A program made the position numbers and the translations under genes. The notes beneath the pieces were generated by a model. The model ran no database searches. It was given only the letters and a program-made list of their open reading frames with translations, and was not told the origin of the DNA. Below are positions 7,078 through 15,433 of a DNA stretch of 35,661 bases, piece after piece. Numbering within the stretch: position 1 is the stretch's first letter; the number at the start of each line of letters is the position of its first letter. The stretch comes from a virus: positions 1-35,661 of IMG/VR virus record IMGVR_UViG_3300042355_000985. One strand, written 5' to 3'.

Positions 7078-8774
7078 TGCTGGCTGGCGTTTGTCAAAGT
7101 AACGCCGTCGCCGTCAGTGGCGGGTTGTTCTTCGGACGCTTGTAGTCCGCTGGAAAGCGTGATCGGGCTTCGCACAGGGCTTTCGCTCCAAGCCTCTTCA
7201 ACTTGTGGCGGCACTTGCGGCAGGCGCATCTGCTCACGCACGGCCCTTTCGTCTTCCACGTTTGGCGTGATAACGCCAGCGCGCACGGCCACGCCGTAAG
7301 TGTCGAGTTGATCTCTCATTGGATTAGACGCGGGGTTCGGGTTGAACGTGGCAATTTGATCGGGGTGCAACTGGTATTCGTTGGCAAGGTCAGCAAGGAA
7401 CTTGGCCTCGACGGCGCGCTGGCGAAGCTGGTCTTTCCACTCAAGGCCGCGCTCGCTGTAGTCTTCCGAGTAAGTGCGGAGGCCCGCGCGCACATCGTTA
7501 AGGTTGGCTTGCGCCTCGCGCCCGTAGTCCACAGACGCAGCAGCCGGGCGCTGCCATTCGACGCGCCACCAATTTTCGTTCTGCGGGAGGAGGCCGCGCT
7601 GCATACCGAGCGTGATGACGTGGGCCCAGACGCGGGAACAGAGGCGGTCGATGAGCAGGGCTTGGCGCTGCTCAAAGGTGCGTTGCGCGCGAACCAACAC
7701 GGCGCGCAAGGCCGCACCGCCGGCATCGGCGGGACGCGCGGCAAATTCCCAAGGGACGCCGATGTTGAGGCAGACTTCGCGGAGGAGAAGGTCGCAGAAG
7801 TCGCGGAAGTTTTGCGTGGGGCGATTCGATGTCCAAGAGATCAAGTCTTCGCCCATGCCGAGGCGCGGGATGGCGCCGCCTGCGTTGCCGAGGGATTCGA
7901 CGGTGACTTCGCTGTTGTCTTGGCTGTTGACGGAGTGGGTCGCCTCGCCAAAGAAATCCGCGCCTTGCGGGTTGGAGGACTTGATGGCGAGGGCGATATA
8001 GGAGGAAATTTTGAGCGCCATCTTCTCAAAGCTGATGGCGTCCGACACATCGCGGAGGTGGTTGATGGACGGGGCGAGCGGCGTGACGTAGCGCAGTTCG
8101 TCGCCTTGGCTGGCCTCGCCAACGTGGATAAGTTGCTGCGCCGGGATGTCCTCAAAACGCTGCGCGGGGTCAACGCCATCGCCAACCAAATGGCGGTAAA
8201 AGATCGGGCGTAGCTGCGGATTGACCACCACGCCGTCGATCACGTTCTGCGCGCCCTCGCGGGCGACAGGGTTGCTCGGCTCGTAGATCGAGGAGCGGGC
8301 GTCACCGATGCGGTGGGCAAGGATGAGTTGCAACGCGGGATACCCGGTGCTTTGTGCCGTGGCGCGGAAAAAAACCTCGCCGTCGCGGTCGATAGCGACC
8401 GAGGCGATGCGCTGCATTTCGCGCCAGGTGTAGCGGCCTTGTATGTCGGCCACGCGGCTCCATTGTTCAAAGAAAGTTTCGGCGGCATTGTCCCATGCTT
8501 CATCGCCGCTTCGGGCCTGCGGGCGGATGCCTGTGCCTGTGGCGTATCTGGCCTTTTCGCAGATCAGCCCACGGACAAAGGGCATATTGTTGTAAACCCA
8601 GCGCGAGAGCTTCATCAGCCGCTCGCGGTCGGCGCCGGATACGTCAATGTGGCTGTCGGTCGCCGTGGCGTTGTAAGGGAATCGACGCTGAATCGAGGGC
8701 CGCGCGGCATCGTAGCTTTGCGCCTTCGGGCTGAAGGCTTTGGTCACAAGTTTCCAGCGGTCGGCGAGTTTCAT
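7074..8774 (-). CDS. Portal protein, lambda family, 566 aa
   Basis: Forms the dodecameric DNA entry ring of the head. Recognised from lambda-family portal features: YNNMPFVRGLICEKARYATGTG near residue 60, a central region with AQRFEDIPAQQLIHV, and the late segment LLREVCLNIGVPWEF, plus its place between the terminase and the prohead protease. The start is set at ATG 8774, which overlaps the stop of the preceding small gene as TGATG; a longer reading to 8879 would run through that gene in another frame. Length is typical for this family. Confidence 0.9.
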   Translation of the reverse strand: MKLADRWKLVTKAFSPKAQSYDAARPSIQRRFPYNATATDSHIDVSGADRERLMKLSRWVYNNMPFVRGLICEKARYATGTGIRPQARSGDEAWDNAAETFFEQWSRVADIQGRYTWREMQRIASVAIDRDGEVFFRATAQSTGYPALQLILAHRIGDARSSIYEPSNPVAREGAQNVIDGVVVNPQLRPIFYRHLVGDGVDPAQRFEDIPAQQLIHVGEASQGDELRYVTPLAPSINHLRDVSDAISFEKMALKISSYIALAIKSSNPQGADFFGEATHSVNSQDNSEVTVESLGNAGGAIPRLGMGEDLISWTSNRPTQNFRDFCDLLLREVCLNIGVPWEFAARPADAGGAALRAVLVRAQRTFEQRQALLIDRLCSRVWAHVITLGMQRGLLPQNENWWRVEWQRPAAASVDYGREAQANLNDVRAGLRTYSEDYSERGLEWKDQLRQRAVEAKFLADLANEYQLHPDQIATFNPNPASNPMRDQLDTYGVAVRAGVITPNVEDERAVREQMRLPQVPPQVEEAWSESPVRSPITLSSGLQASEEQPATDGDGVTLTNASQQ

Positions 8775-9094
8775 CAGTGCAGCGGGTAGTTGAAGGCCGC
8801 GATGGCGGTCTTGGAGGTCTTGCGTGTCAGCCAGAGTTCCAAGTTGGCGGCGCTGAGGTCTTTGACTTCTTTCCAGCAATAGAAGGCCAACTCGGCCACA
8901 GTGCCGGCGGTCTGGTCCGGCGGGAGCGAGTAAGAGTAAGACTTGCCACCCATCGAGGCGCTGACGAGAACGCGGCCGCCCTCTTTCGCCACGGTGAAAT
9001 TGTTGGCGGCGATCGTCTCAAGCGCCGCAACTGTTTTCAGCGCGTCTTTGTTGTTGGCGACCCAAACACTGAAGACAAAGGAGCGTGGCGACAT
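8774..9094 (-). CDS. Small protein in the gpW position, 106 aa
   Basis: Lies between the large terminase and portal genes, where lambda has gpW, the head-tail joining protein. The sequence (MSPRSFVFSVWVANNKDALK, then SYSYSLPPDQTAGTVAELA) has no motif I recognise, so the gpW role is only positional. ATG at 9094 has TTGACA (9116-9111) exactly 16 nt upstream, and the TGA of that box is the stop codon of the terminase gene. The stop overlaps the portal start (TGATG). Confidence 0.7.
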   Translation of the reverse strand: MSPRSFVFSVWVANNKDALKTVAALETIAANNFTVAKEGGRVLVSASMGGKSYSYSLPPDQTAGTVAELAFYCWKEVKDLSAANLELWLTRKTSKTAIAAFNYPLH

Positions 9095-9112
9095 TGCTCA
9101 CGCGATCGGATG

Positions 9113-10885
9113 TCAATCGGCGGGCGTGGCCGCGGCGGGCTTGATGATGTTGCCGTATTCGGCCAAGGCCAAAATCATCAGCTCGGCGTCGAGCATGTGG
9201 TTCGGCCGGCGCCCGATCTGTTTCCAAAGATAGGTCTCGCGGCCGGTCAGGGGTGATCGGCGCATGATTTTGCGGTGGGCGTCGAGGTGGGCTTTGTATT
9301 CTTCCGAGGCATCAGCGGCTACGGTCCAGGCCGGGCCTTGGCCGCCGCGGAGCCACTCGAGAACGTCCTGCGCGGCGGGCGAACTGAAGAGCATGAGAAA
9401 CCATCCGCGGCGGTAGGGCTTGATGACGGAGATGGCTTTGCGGAGGGATTTTCCGAATTTGACGCCGTAGCCTTCGAGGCGGTCTTCGCCTTTGGCCGGG
9501 ATGTAGCGGTTGCGGACGCAAACGTCCAAGACTTCGTCGGTGCGGAATCCGCTGTCGACCACGACCAGCTTGGCCATCATTCCGCCGATGTTGCGCTGGG
9601 TGTCGAGCCCGAGCTCGGTGACTTTGAACTCGAGGTCGGCCCAGGTGGTCAGGCGGCCTTCGTCGATGAGTTTGCTGCTGCCGTCTTTGGCGAACGAACG
9701 GCAGACGAAATAGAAGCAATCTTGTTGAACGTCGACCGCCATCAGTCTCGCGGTCCCCTCCTCCACCGGGGCGCGAAGGGTGTATTCGCCGACGGTGAGC
9801 GGCCGGCTCTCGGTGGTCATGGCCTCCTCCCACGGCTCGGCCAAGATGCTGTTGACGAAATCCTGCAAGCCCATGAGGGATTGTTTGTCTTGGAGGAATT
9901 TGACGGCCAGCGCGCCGAAGCTGCGGCGCACGGAGTAGAGCGCGGAAAGGTGATAGCTGCGATGGCCGGGGAGAGCGCCGAGATTTTCTGCGCGCCATTC
10001 GCCTTCGCGGAGCATTTTGGTTTTGCTGGCGTCGGTGATGTGGCCCGCGCAATGGGGGCACTCGAGGCGGGCGGTCTCGCGGACGCGCTTCAGATCCCAT
10101 TGGCTGTCGCTGATCTTGGCGTCGTCGTCCCATTTCATCATGGGCCAGTTGAGCAGGGTCATTGCCTGGCAATGTGGGCATGGCACCCAGAAGCGGCGCT
10201 GGTCGCCCTCGAGCCAGGCTTTCCAGATCGAGCCTTCCTGCGTGGTGGGCGTGCTGGTTTGCACGATCAGGGCCATGGGGAAGGACGCGGTGCGCTGCAC
10301 GGCGAGCTGGACGGCCGCGGCCTCTTGCTTGGTCTTGGTTTTGTATTTGTCGACTTCGTCGAGGCAGAGGAGCGAAATGGAACGGCCGGCCAAGTTGCCC
10401 GGGCTGTTGGACCCGACGAACCAGAGGTGCATTCGGCGGAAGGCTTGGTCGAGGTTTTTGAATTTGTCTTTGTTGCCGGGCATCTCGGCGCGGAGCACTT
10501 CGTTGTCGTCGATCATCACTTGCCAGCGCGACTCGGAAAACGATTGGGCGTTGGTCTGCGTGTCCAGCACCCAAAGGGCCGGCGCTGGTGCGCGGCACAG
10601 GCGGTAAGCCATGCCGACTTGGATGGCGGTTGATTTCGCCACCTGAGCGCCGCAAAGCAGGGCCATGGAACGAACGCCGCTGGCGGGGTGGAACGCATCG
10701 AGCCATTCGCGCATGTAAGGGTAAGATCGAACGCGAAACGGCCCCGGGGATGACGTGAAGCGAGACGAAAAAGAGATGTTGGCCTCGGCCCACTCGGTAA
10801 CAGACTGCCGCGGGTGCGGCACCCATTGGGCCTGCCACATGGCGCGGGCGCGGGCGCTTGAATCAGGAATCCAGGCGCAGGGCAT
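9113..10885 (-). CDS. Terminase large subunit, GpA family, 590 aa
   Basis: DNA-packaging ATPase and nuclease. The N-terminus carries the GpA hallmark SVTEWAEANI..SPGPFRVRSYPYMREWLDA; Walker A is GAQVAKST (residues 79-86) and Walker B LLCLDEVD (172-179). A zinc-binding pair follows (CPHC and ECPHCAGH). The nuclease half has LMAVDVQQD and LVVVDSGFRTDEV with the expected aspartates. GpA-type enzymes usually cut at cos sites, so the virion DNA may have cohesive ends, although no cos was located. The start at 10885 overlaps the small subunit gene by 23 bases; an ATG at 10840 (MWQAQWVPHP) would give 575 aa and is also possible. Confidence 0.95.
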   Translation of the reverse strand: MPCAWIPDSSARARAMWQAQWVPHPRQSVTEWAEANISFSSRFTSSPGPFRVRSYPYMREWLDAFHPASGVRSMALLCGAQVAKSTAIQVGMAYRLCRAPAPALWVLDTQTNAQSFSESRWQVMIDDNEVLRAEMPGNKDKFKNLDQAFRRMHLWFVGSNSPGNLAGRSISLLCLDEVDKYKTKTKQEAAAVQLAVQRTASFPMALIVQTSTPTTQEGSIWKAWLEGDQRRFWVPCPHCQAMTLLNWPMMKWDDDAKISDSQWDLKRVRETARLECPHCAGHITDASKTKMLREGEWRAENLGALPGHRSYHLSALYSVRRSFGALAVKFLQDKQSLMGLQDFVNSILAEPWEEAMTTESRPLTVGEYTLRAPVEEGTARLMAVDVQQDCFYFVCRSFAKDGSSKLIDEGRLTTWADLEFKVTELGLDTQRNIGGMMAKLVVVDSGFRTDEVLDVCVRNRYIPAKGEDRLEGYGVKFGKSLRKAISVIKPYRRGWFLMLFSSPAAQDVLEWLRGGQGPAWTVAADASEEYKAHLDAHRKIMRRSPLTGRETYLWKQIGRRPNHMLDAELMILALAEYGNIIKPAAATPAD

Positions 10886-11447
10886 TGCCAGTGTTGCTGA
10901 GTGTGCTGAAGACTTGCTCGAGGTAGTCGGCCACGGTGTCGCGGGCTAACTCGGGGTCGGATGGGTTTGCCGCCTGGGCGATGGCGGCCGGCATGGCCTC
11001 GAGGAGGGAACGCAGTTTGCCCGTCTCCTCGGCGATTACGGCCTGCACTTGGTCGCGGTGCATGAGGGTCTGGGCCTCTTGCTCGCTTTTGACCATGTCG
11101 CGCTTCCGCGTCTCGTGCGCCTCTTCGGCGTCGCGAACGGTGCGGCTCGCCGCGGCGCGCTCTTGGATACTGCCGGCAGCCTCGAAGTCGCGCACCGCGA
11201 TCCGGCGCATATGGTCGGTCACGGCCAGATCGTCGGGCAGATCGACGGGATCGGGCGCCGGTTCAGTTGGGCGCGGCGCCGACGGCTGCGAGGTCTTGGT
11301 TCGCCTGGCGTTTTGGTTAGCGCGCCGCCACTCCGTTGCGGCCTCGAAAGAGTCGAGCGGCATCCCACGCTTCACCGCTTTCGCCACGGCCGGCTGGCTG
11401 ATGCCAAGCGCTTTGGCCATCTGGCCTTGCGATAACCTTTGGGACAT
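10863..11447 (-). CDS. Terminase small subunit, 194 aa
   Basis: DNA-recognition subunit of the packaging enzyme. The N-terminus holds a helix-turn-helix (MAKALGISQPAVAKAVKRGMP, residues about 10-30), then a Pro-rich linker and a long helical region ending where the large subunit begins, as in Nu1-type subunits. It directly precedes and overlaps the large subunit gene. ATG at 11447 is chosen; a GTG one codon upstream is also possible. TTGACA (11466-11461) lies 13 nt upstream of the ATG. It is the first gene of the packaging and head block, after a 107-bp gap. Confidence 0.85.
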   Translation of the reverse strand: MSQRLSQGQMAKALGISQPAVAKAVKRGMPLDSFEAATEWRRANQNARRTKTSQPSAPRPTEPAPDPVDLPDDLAVTDHMRRIAVRDFEAAGSIQERAAASRTVRDAEEAHETRKRDMVKSEQEAQTLMHRDQVQAVIAEETGKLRSLLEAMPAAIAQAANPSDPELARDTVADYLEQVFSTLSNTGNALRLDS

Positions 11448-11554
11448 CACCCATAACCGCTGTCAAAGGGTTATAGCTCGCAGAAAAAGATCGGTCTTGA
11501 TCGGGCACTTGCGTCTTAGGTCGCAAAGAGATTCCTTTGCGCCAAAACAACAGG
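11448..11554. other. Intergenic gap between early-type and packaging genes
   Basis: One of the few real gaps in the leftward gene string. It contains a perfect 7-bp hairpin CGCAAAG (11522-11528) / CTTTGCG (11535-11541) with a 6-nt loop and no T-run, the TTGACA box of the small terminase gene, and a TATAAC sequence on the minus strand at about 11476-11471 that could be a -10 box, although I see no matching -35. A late promoter here is likely from context but not demonstrated. Confidence 0.45.
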
Positions 11555-12043
11555 TTACGACTGCTCAAGATCCTGTGTCGCCTGTATCACCGACCGCACC
11601 AACGGATCAGCCAACCACTTGGCCCTCGGGAACGCCGCATCCATCGGATCAACGTTGAAGCGCACGCTAATGCTGTAGGGCGCAACACTGCCACTGCCTT
11701 CAGTCTCAGGCTTGGGTGGGACAGCCGGCGCAAAGTTCTGAAGCACCATCTGCTTGGCTGCACTCGGGTTACCAAAGAGGGACTTAACATCCTTATGCTT
11801 CTTGGCGATCTTCATCGAGTAGCGCGCCGCCATCGGGTCAACGCCGTGATCGGCCAGCCCGTCCACCCATGTGTCGAAGGCCGCGCCTAGCTCCATCTCT
11901 GCCTGCACCAGCAAGCTACCCTGCTCATGCATAGCCTCGATGGCCGTCTTCATCTCCTTCACCGCGCCAGCCTTGGCCTCGCGGATCTTCTCTGCCAGCG
12001 CCCGCAATTGCTCGACGCTCACTGCTGTTAGTTCGTTGCCCAT
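11555..12043 (-). CDS. Hypothetical protein, 162 aa, helical N-terminus
   Basis: Not recognised. The N-terminal half (SVEQLRALAEKIREAKAG onwards) is helical and coiled-coil-like, with DTWVDGLADHGVDPMAARYSM next. The C-terminal half is more extended (PPKPETEGSGSVAPY). The ATG at 12043 overlaps the end of the upstream HTH gene by 16 bases. Its location between the HTH protein and the terminase suggests a regulatory or packaging accessory role, which is inference only. Confidence 0.75.
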   Translation of the reverse strand: MGNELTAVSVEQLRALAEKIREAKAGAVKEMKTAIEAMHEQGSLLVQAEMELGAAFDTWVDGLADHGVDPMAARYSMKIAKKHKDVKSLFGNPSAAKQMVLQNFAPAVPPKPETEGSGSVAPYSISVRFNVDPMDAAFPRAKWLADPLVRSVIQATQDLEQS

Positions 12044-12606
12044 AGGTCGTTCGTCTCTTTCTGTTGGTTGGTTATGTTTATTTTGGTTCGCGTCTGACCA
12101 ACAATGAGTTGGCGCAACGCATAAGTCTTTCTGGCCGCGATGCTCTTCTGTGATCTGGCAATGGTCTGAGGGTTTGCGGCCTTCCGTATCTCCACTACCC
12201 GCTTGCTGACCGCTGCCCGTGTGACGCCGAACTGCTTGGCAATACTGGTCTGCGTCTTGTCCTGCTCCTTGTCTTCCAATTCAAAAGCCGCCTGCCAGGT
12301 CGCCACGAAGTATTGCAGATCGGGACAGGCCGACACTTCCCGCGCTTGCTGAAGAAAGCGCACGATGGCCTCCCGTTGCGCCAGCCTGTGCCCGTCCTTG
12401 TCGCTGGTCTTGAGGGTCTTGGTTAGGGCCGCCTTGCCGTGCCTTACAGCATCCGGGCAAACCTTCACCTCCGAAGCCCGGCACATCTCCAGCCATTCGT
12501 CGGCCCAGATGTCTTCGGGTCTGTCCTCGTGCGTCGGCCAATAGCTGGCCTCTTTGCGGTCTGCGGGGTCGCCTCCCATGCTTTGCGCCTTCTTCATGTC
12601 AATCAT
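12028..12606 (-). CDS. Helix-turn-helix DNA-binding protein, 192 aa
   Basis: The C-terminal half contains a sigma-region-4-like HTH: TSIAKQFGVTRAAVSKRVVEI, preceded by an acidic linker and followed by a basic tail. The N-terminal part (DRPEDIWADEWLEMCRASE) is not recognised. Start at ATG 12606 (MIDMKKAQSMGG) overlaps the stop of the previous gene as ATGA; a longer reading to 12642 exists but lacks this coupling. As the last DNA-binding gene before the terminase block it could be a late-gene activator; that is inferred from position. Confidence 0.75.
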   Translation of the reverse strand: MIDMKKAQSMGGDPADRKEASYWPTHEDRPEDIWADEWLEMCRASEVKVCPDAVRHGKAALTKTLKTSDKDGHRLAQREAIVRFLQQAREVSACPDLQYFVATWQAAFELEDKEQDKTQTSIAKQFGVTRAAVSKRVVEIRKAANPQTIARSQKSIAARKTYALRQLIVGQTRTKINITNQQKETNDLWATN

Positions 12607-12788
12607 AGCAGTTGCCCTTTCGTCATCTTGGTAAAGCACCACCCCTTCGCCACCCGGTAGATGCGTAGCTTAGAGCGCCACCGATCCCCGCGTTGCCGTG
12701 CCACCCTGCATCGGGCCGCGATGGCTTTTGCCAGCGTCGGGTAAATCGCTTTGGCGCCATTAGGTAGGTAGTGCTTGGATTCACTCAA
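12603..12788 (-). CDS. Small basic protein, 61 aa, TTG start
   Basis: Starts with TTG at 12788, overlapping the stop of the upstream gene as TTGA, with a purine-rich GGGAGGG just upstream. The product is basic with Trp and Arg (RWRSKLRIYRVAKGWCFTK near the C-terminus) and may bind nucleic acid. Its stop overlaps the ATG of the HTH gene. No family recognised. Confidence 0.6.
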   Translation of the reverse strand: MSESKHYLPNGAKAIYPTLAKAIAARCRVARQRGDRWRSKLRIYRVAKGWCFTKMTKGQLL

Positions 12789-12979
12789 GCTGCCCTCCCC
12801 TCAACCAACCGCAGCACCACCCCATCAGGCCAAGTCTCAACCGACTTGGCCTCAAAAAGAACAGCCGCATCAGCTGCCTCTTGGCCCACGGCCGCGATCA
12901 GCCATTCGGCCGGGTGGCCGTAGCTCAAGATGGGTCGGCCTGTTCGTAGTTCGGCCAGTCTCATTTTCCTTTTTTTCAT
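12785..12979 (-). CDS. Small hypothetical protein, 64 aa
   Basis: Begins MKKRKMRLAELRTG and continues with a compact domain of mixed character (HPAEWLIAAVGQEAADAAVL). ATG at 12979 overlaps the stop of the 32-codon gene upstream (ATGA), and its own stop overlaps the TTG of the next gene. Tight coupling on both sides is the main support. Function unknown. Confidence 0.65.
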   Translation of the reverse strand: MKKRKMRLAELRTGRPILSYGHPAEWLIAAVGQEAADAAVLFEAKSVETWPDGVVLRLVEGRAA

Positions 12980-13074
12980 GGTCTGTTGGTCGGTTGTGCG
13001 ATTGCCCCTTCAGACCTTGGGCGGACGGGACGTAAGGCACGTCCGTCCTTGGTCTTTCGGGCGCTCGCATACAT
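12976..13074 (-). CDS. Very small protein, 32 aa, with strong ribosome-binding site
   Basis: ATG at 13074, preceded by AAGGAG with 7 nt spacing, one of the two best Shine-Dalgarno sites in the window. The product MYASARKTKDGRALRPV... is basic and ends TNRP; its TGA stop overlaps the ATG of the next gene. The Shine-Dalgarno sits in the loop, and the start codon at the foot, of a 9-bp hairpin. A different-frame reading from an ATG at 13070 (66 codons) is possible but lacks the coupling. It may be a leader peptide that opens translation of the following genes. Confidence 0.55.
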   Translation of the reverse strand: MYASARKTKDGRALRPVRPRSEGAIAQPTNRP

Positions 13075-13100
13075 ACACACTCTCCTTAAGGGTGTGTATG
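13072..13100 (-). promoter_or_regulatory. Hairpin presenting a Shine-Dalgarno and masking a start codon
   Basis: On the minus strand CATACACAC (13100-13092) and GTGTGTATG (13080-13072) form a perfect 9-bp stem. The 11-nt loop CCTTAAGGAGA contains the Shine-Dalgarno, and the last three bases of the stem are the ATG of the 32-aa gene. No T-run follows, so it is not a terminator. It lies just after the RepA-like gene. Confidence 0.6.
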
Positions 13101-13114
13101 CGGGCAAAAGTGTC

Positions 13115-14344
13115 TCAAAACGGGTCATTTGATCCTTTGCTATTGGCCGTCTTCAGCCGCCAAATCGGGCTTTGATTCGGGCCAGTTTCCACCGCCTCCA
13201 CCCCCACCTCGGCCAATGTCTGCGGCTGCCGATCAATAGATGCCGTCCAAGCCCTGACCATGCCGTCGGTCGGGAACTTGCCACCGGCCTTGATCGCCGC
13301 CGTGATGGCCGATTTGCGCGGCAGGCTGCCCCCATTGGCCGCCAGCGCCGCGCGCACCGCCTCGGCCCGCTCGGGCGCCTTGCTGATCGCCGCCTTGCCC
13401 GCCTGCCGCAGCTTGCCCGGGTCGAGCTCATCGCGCGGGTTGAGCACCGGGGCGGCCCACTCAAAGACCGTGGACGGGATCGGCGCGAACTCCCGCAAGC
13501 TCGCCTCCAGCACAAAGCAATTCTCCTCCTCGTGCGGCGTGAAGGTCACGATGGCATCCGGGTCGCGCGCCATGACGCCACTGCCCGAGATGCGGTCCAT
13601 TGCCTCCTTGCCCGCCTGGTTGCCCTTGCTGAAGTGTGCGGCAAAGGCAATCGCCGCCCCGCACTCGTCGGCAAACTGCTCGAGCTCGAGCATCAGCCCG
13701 GCCATGTCGCCGGCCGCGTTCTCGTCCCGCCCGCCGTAGGTCTTATAGATCGGGTCGAGCACGATCAGCCGCAACCCGCCCGGGACTTCTGCCAAGCGTT
13801 TGCGCGCCGCCGACAGCATGATCGTCAGGTCGTAGCACTTACCCCGCAGATTCCACGTCAGAAACCGCTCATGCACCTCGGCTGGCAGCCGGTCATCCTC
13901 CGCGATCCCGCGAAACGTGGCGATCCACTCGGCGCGGCGCGCGGCCGTCGAGCCATCGAGCTCGAGGTTCACATAGAGCACCGCGCCCTGTTCGCACTTG
14001 AACTTGCCCAGCCAATAGCCCCCCGACGCGACGGCCAGCGCCAGATCGAGCAGCGTCCACGTCTTGCCCATCTTGGACGAACCGCCGATCACCAGCTTCC
14101 GCCGTTGCCGCAAGATGGCACCATCCTCGCCGCCATCCGGCCCGCAGATGAGCAGCCCCGGGGTCTGCGCCTTCAGCGCAAAAAGCTCGTTGCCCTTGAG
14201 CCAAGGCGGCAACGCATCCGACTCCGGCGGGTCATCCGCCACCTCGAGCTTGTGGACGTTGGCCGGCTCGCCCGCCGCATCCATGTGTTCGGTTTCCTTG
14301 AAGGCTTGAAAGCCCGCCGGCTGTGCTTTGTGAACATTACGCAT
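13115..14344 (-). CDS. RepA-like replicative helicase/ATPase (AAA_25 type), 409 aa
   Basis: RecA-fold ATPase: Walker A GGSSKMGKT (residues 87-95), Walker B LRLIVLDP (191-198), and a sensor-like AAHFSKGNQ (235-243), the pattern of hexameric RepA-type helicases. The C-terminal part (LRQAGKAAISKAPERAEAVR on) looks like a winged-helix or linker region, and the protein ends SNDPF, the same last five residues as the SSB-like protein of this genome. ATG at 14344 overlaps the end of the primase gene by eight bases. Helicase and primase adjacent and coupled indicate a dedicated phage replication module. Confidence 0.85.
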   Translation of the reverse strand: MRNVHKAQPAGFQAFKETEHMDAAGEPANVHKLEVADDPPESDALPPWLKGNELFALKAQTPGLLICGPDGGEDGAILRQRRKLVIGGSSKMGKTWTLLDLALAVASGGYWLGKFKCEQGAVLYVNLELDGSTAARRAEWIATFRGIAEDDRLPAEVHERFLTWNLRGKCYDLTIMLSAARKRLAEVPGGLRLIVLDPIYKTYGGRDENAAGDMAGLMLELEQFADECGAAIAFAAHFSKGNQAGKEAMDRISGSGVMARDPDAIVTFTPHEEENCFVLEASLREFAPIPSTVFEWAAPVLNPRDELDPGKLRQAGKAAISKAPERAEAVRAALAANGGSLPRKSAITAAIKAGGKFPTDGMVRAWTASIDRQPQTLAEVGVEAVETGPNQSPIWRLKTANSKGSNDPF

Positions 14345-15233
14345 CGAAAAACTCCACTCGTTGAATTGTCCCGTTCTCGCGTTGCCCGTTCGGCATCCGC
14401 ACGAACTGCGACTTGAGCCAAGTCTTCGGGTCGCCGCCCAGGCGGACGGCCTCCTCCATAAATTTCCGGTCGCTGGCCTCATCGGTCGCCCGATACCAGC
14501 CATGCAGCGACTTGCTGCCGCTGAAGACCACCATCCGCAGATCGCGGAACTCCGAGAGCCAGATATGCCGCGCCGCCTGCTCGTCCAGGGTGGCCCCGTC
14601 ATCGAACTCCACCACGATGTTCTGTCGCGGCCCCGTGTTGTCCAAAGTATGCGCCGACAGCTCGCCGTCTGACTTGCGCTTGCCCTCGAGGGCCGACATC
14701 GCGTTCGGCACGACGAACTCCCACATCCGCAACTGCCCGGCAAAAGCCGACATCGTCGCCGTCTCGAACTTCGCCACCCCGAGCCCCACGCAAGCAAGCA
14801 CCTCGCTGCCGCCCAGCAATGAGCCAAGGAACCACTCAGGCGCGGTCTTCTCCATCTCCGCAGCATCCAGCGCTGACGCCTCCCGCAACTTCTCCAGCGA
14901 CCACTCCCGCCGCTTGGACAGCCGGCGGCACTCCGCTTGCAATGTCTTATTCGGCACCGGCCACGGCCTCACCCGCGCCGTCCCAGTGGCCGGCGTCACC
15001 TCGTAGGCGTATTGGATGGCCGACAGGATCTCGCGGTCAGGCGTGAAACGCCCGCCATTGTCCTCGCGCACCGCATCCACCATCCGCCGGATGATGTGAT
15101 AGGCGCGGGCGTGGCCGATCCCGTCATCGCGCAGCATACACGCCCAGGCATAAATCTGCCCGTGCAAGCTGGACGCCTGCCGCTTGCGCTTGTTCGGGTT
15201 TCTACACCAGGCGAGGAATTTGCTGTCGGTCAC
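14337..15233 (-). CDS. Putative archaeo-eukaryotic-type DNA primase, 298 aa
   Basis: The C-terminal half carries the AEP primase signature: VVEFDDG (residues 207-213, metal-binding acids), SGSKSLHGWY (238-247, nucleotide-binding histidine) and RMPNGQR (279-285). The N-terminal half (HARAYHIIRRMVDAVRED) is helical and may bind the helicase or DNA. GTG start at 15233 overlaps the stop of the previous gene (GTGA). Together with the downstream ATPase it should synthesise primers at the phage origin. Similar primases occur on plasmids and phages. Confidence 0.8.
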   Translation of the reverse strand: MTDSKFLAWCRNPNKRKRQASSLHGQIYAWACMLRDDGIGHARAYHIIRRMVDAVREDNGGRFTPDREILSAIQYAYEVTPATGTARVRPWPVPNKTLQAECRRLSKRREWSLEKLREASALDAAEMEKTAPEWFLGSLLGGSEVLACVGLGVAKFETATMSAFAGQLRMWEFVVPNAMSALEGKRKSDGELSAHTLDNTGPRQNIVVEFDDGATLDEQAARHIWLSEFRDLRMVVFSGSKSLHGWYRATDEASDRKFMEEAVRLGGDPKTWLKSQFVRMPNGQRENGTIQRVEFFDA

Positions 15234-15433
15234 GCCGCCTCCTTCCGATTCCAGTTGGTCATCAACTCATCCCGCAACCGCCGCGCTTGGTTCACGTCCT
15301 TGGTGCCGAGCGGCCGTCGGATGCGCTGCTTGGTGTAGTCCTCGCGGTGCTCCACCACGTTCAGCCACCACGTCCCGTTGTTAAGCCACAGGTGGTGATT
15401 CGGGTTCTTGTTTGGTCGGATTGAGAGACTCAT
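15230..15433 (-). CDS. Small protein resembling an integrase arm-binding/AP2-like domain, 67 aa
   Basis: The middle of the protein (WLNNGTWWLNVV, then RRPLGTKDVNQARRLRDEL) has the three-strand-plus-helix look of the N-terminal arm-binding domain of tyrosine recombinases and AP2-like DNA-binding domains, but here it stands alone. ATG at 15433 overlaps the upstream stop (ATGA). It probably binds DNA; a role in replication or recombination is suggested only by its neighbours. Confidence 0.6.
   Translation of the reverse strand: MSLSIRPNKNPNHHLWLNNGTWWLNVVEHREDYTKQRIRRPLGTKDVNQARRLRDELMTNWNRKEAA

Noticed and set aside
9275-10633. Rightward open frame of 452 codons
   Set aside because: Antisense to the terminase gene, with no start signal and no recognisable domain.
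9312-10838. Open frame of 508 codons on the minus strand in another phase
   Set aside because: It lies wholly within the large terminase gene; its Arg/Pro-rich composition is typical of a shadow frame.
12870-13070. 66-codon frame starting at ATG 13070
   Set aside because: It overlaps the 32-codon and 64-codon genes in another phase and lacks the stop/start coupling seen for those.
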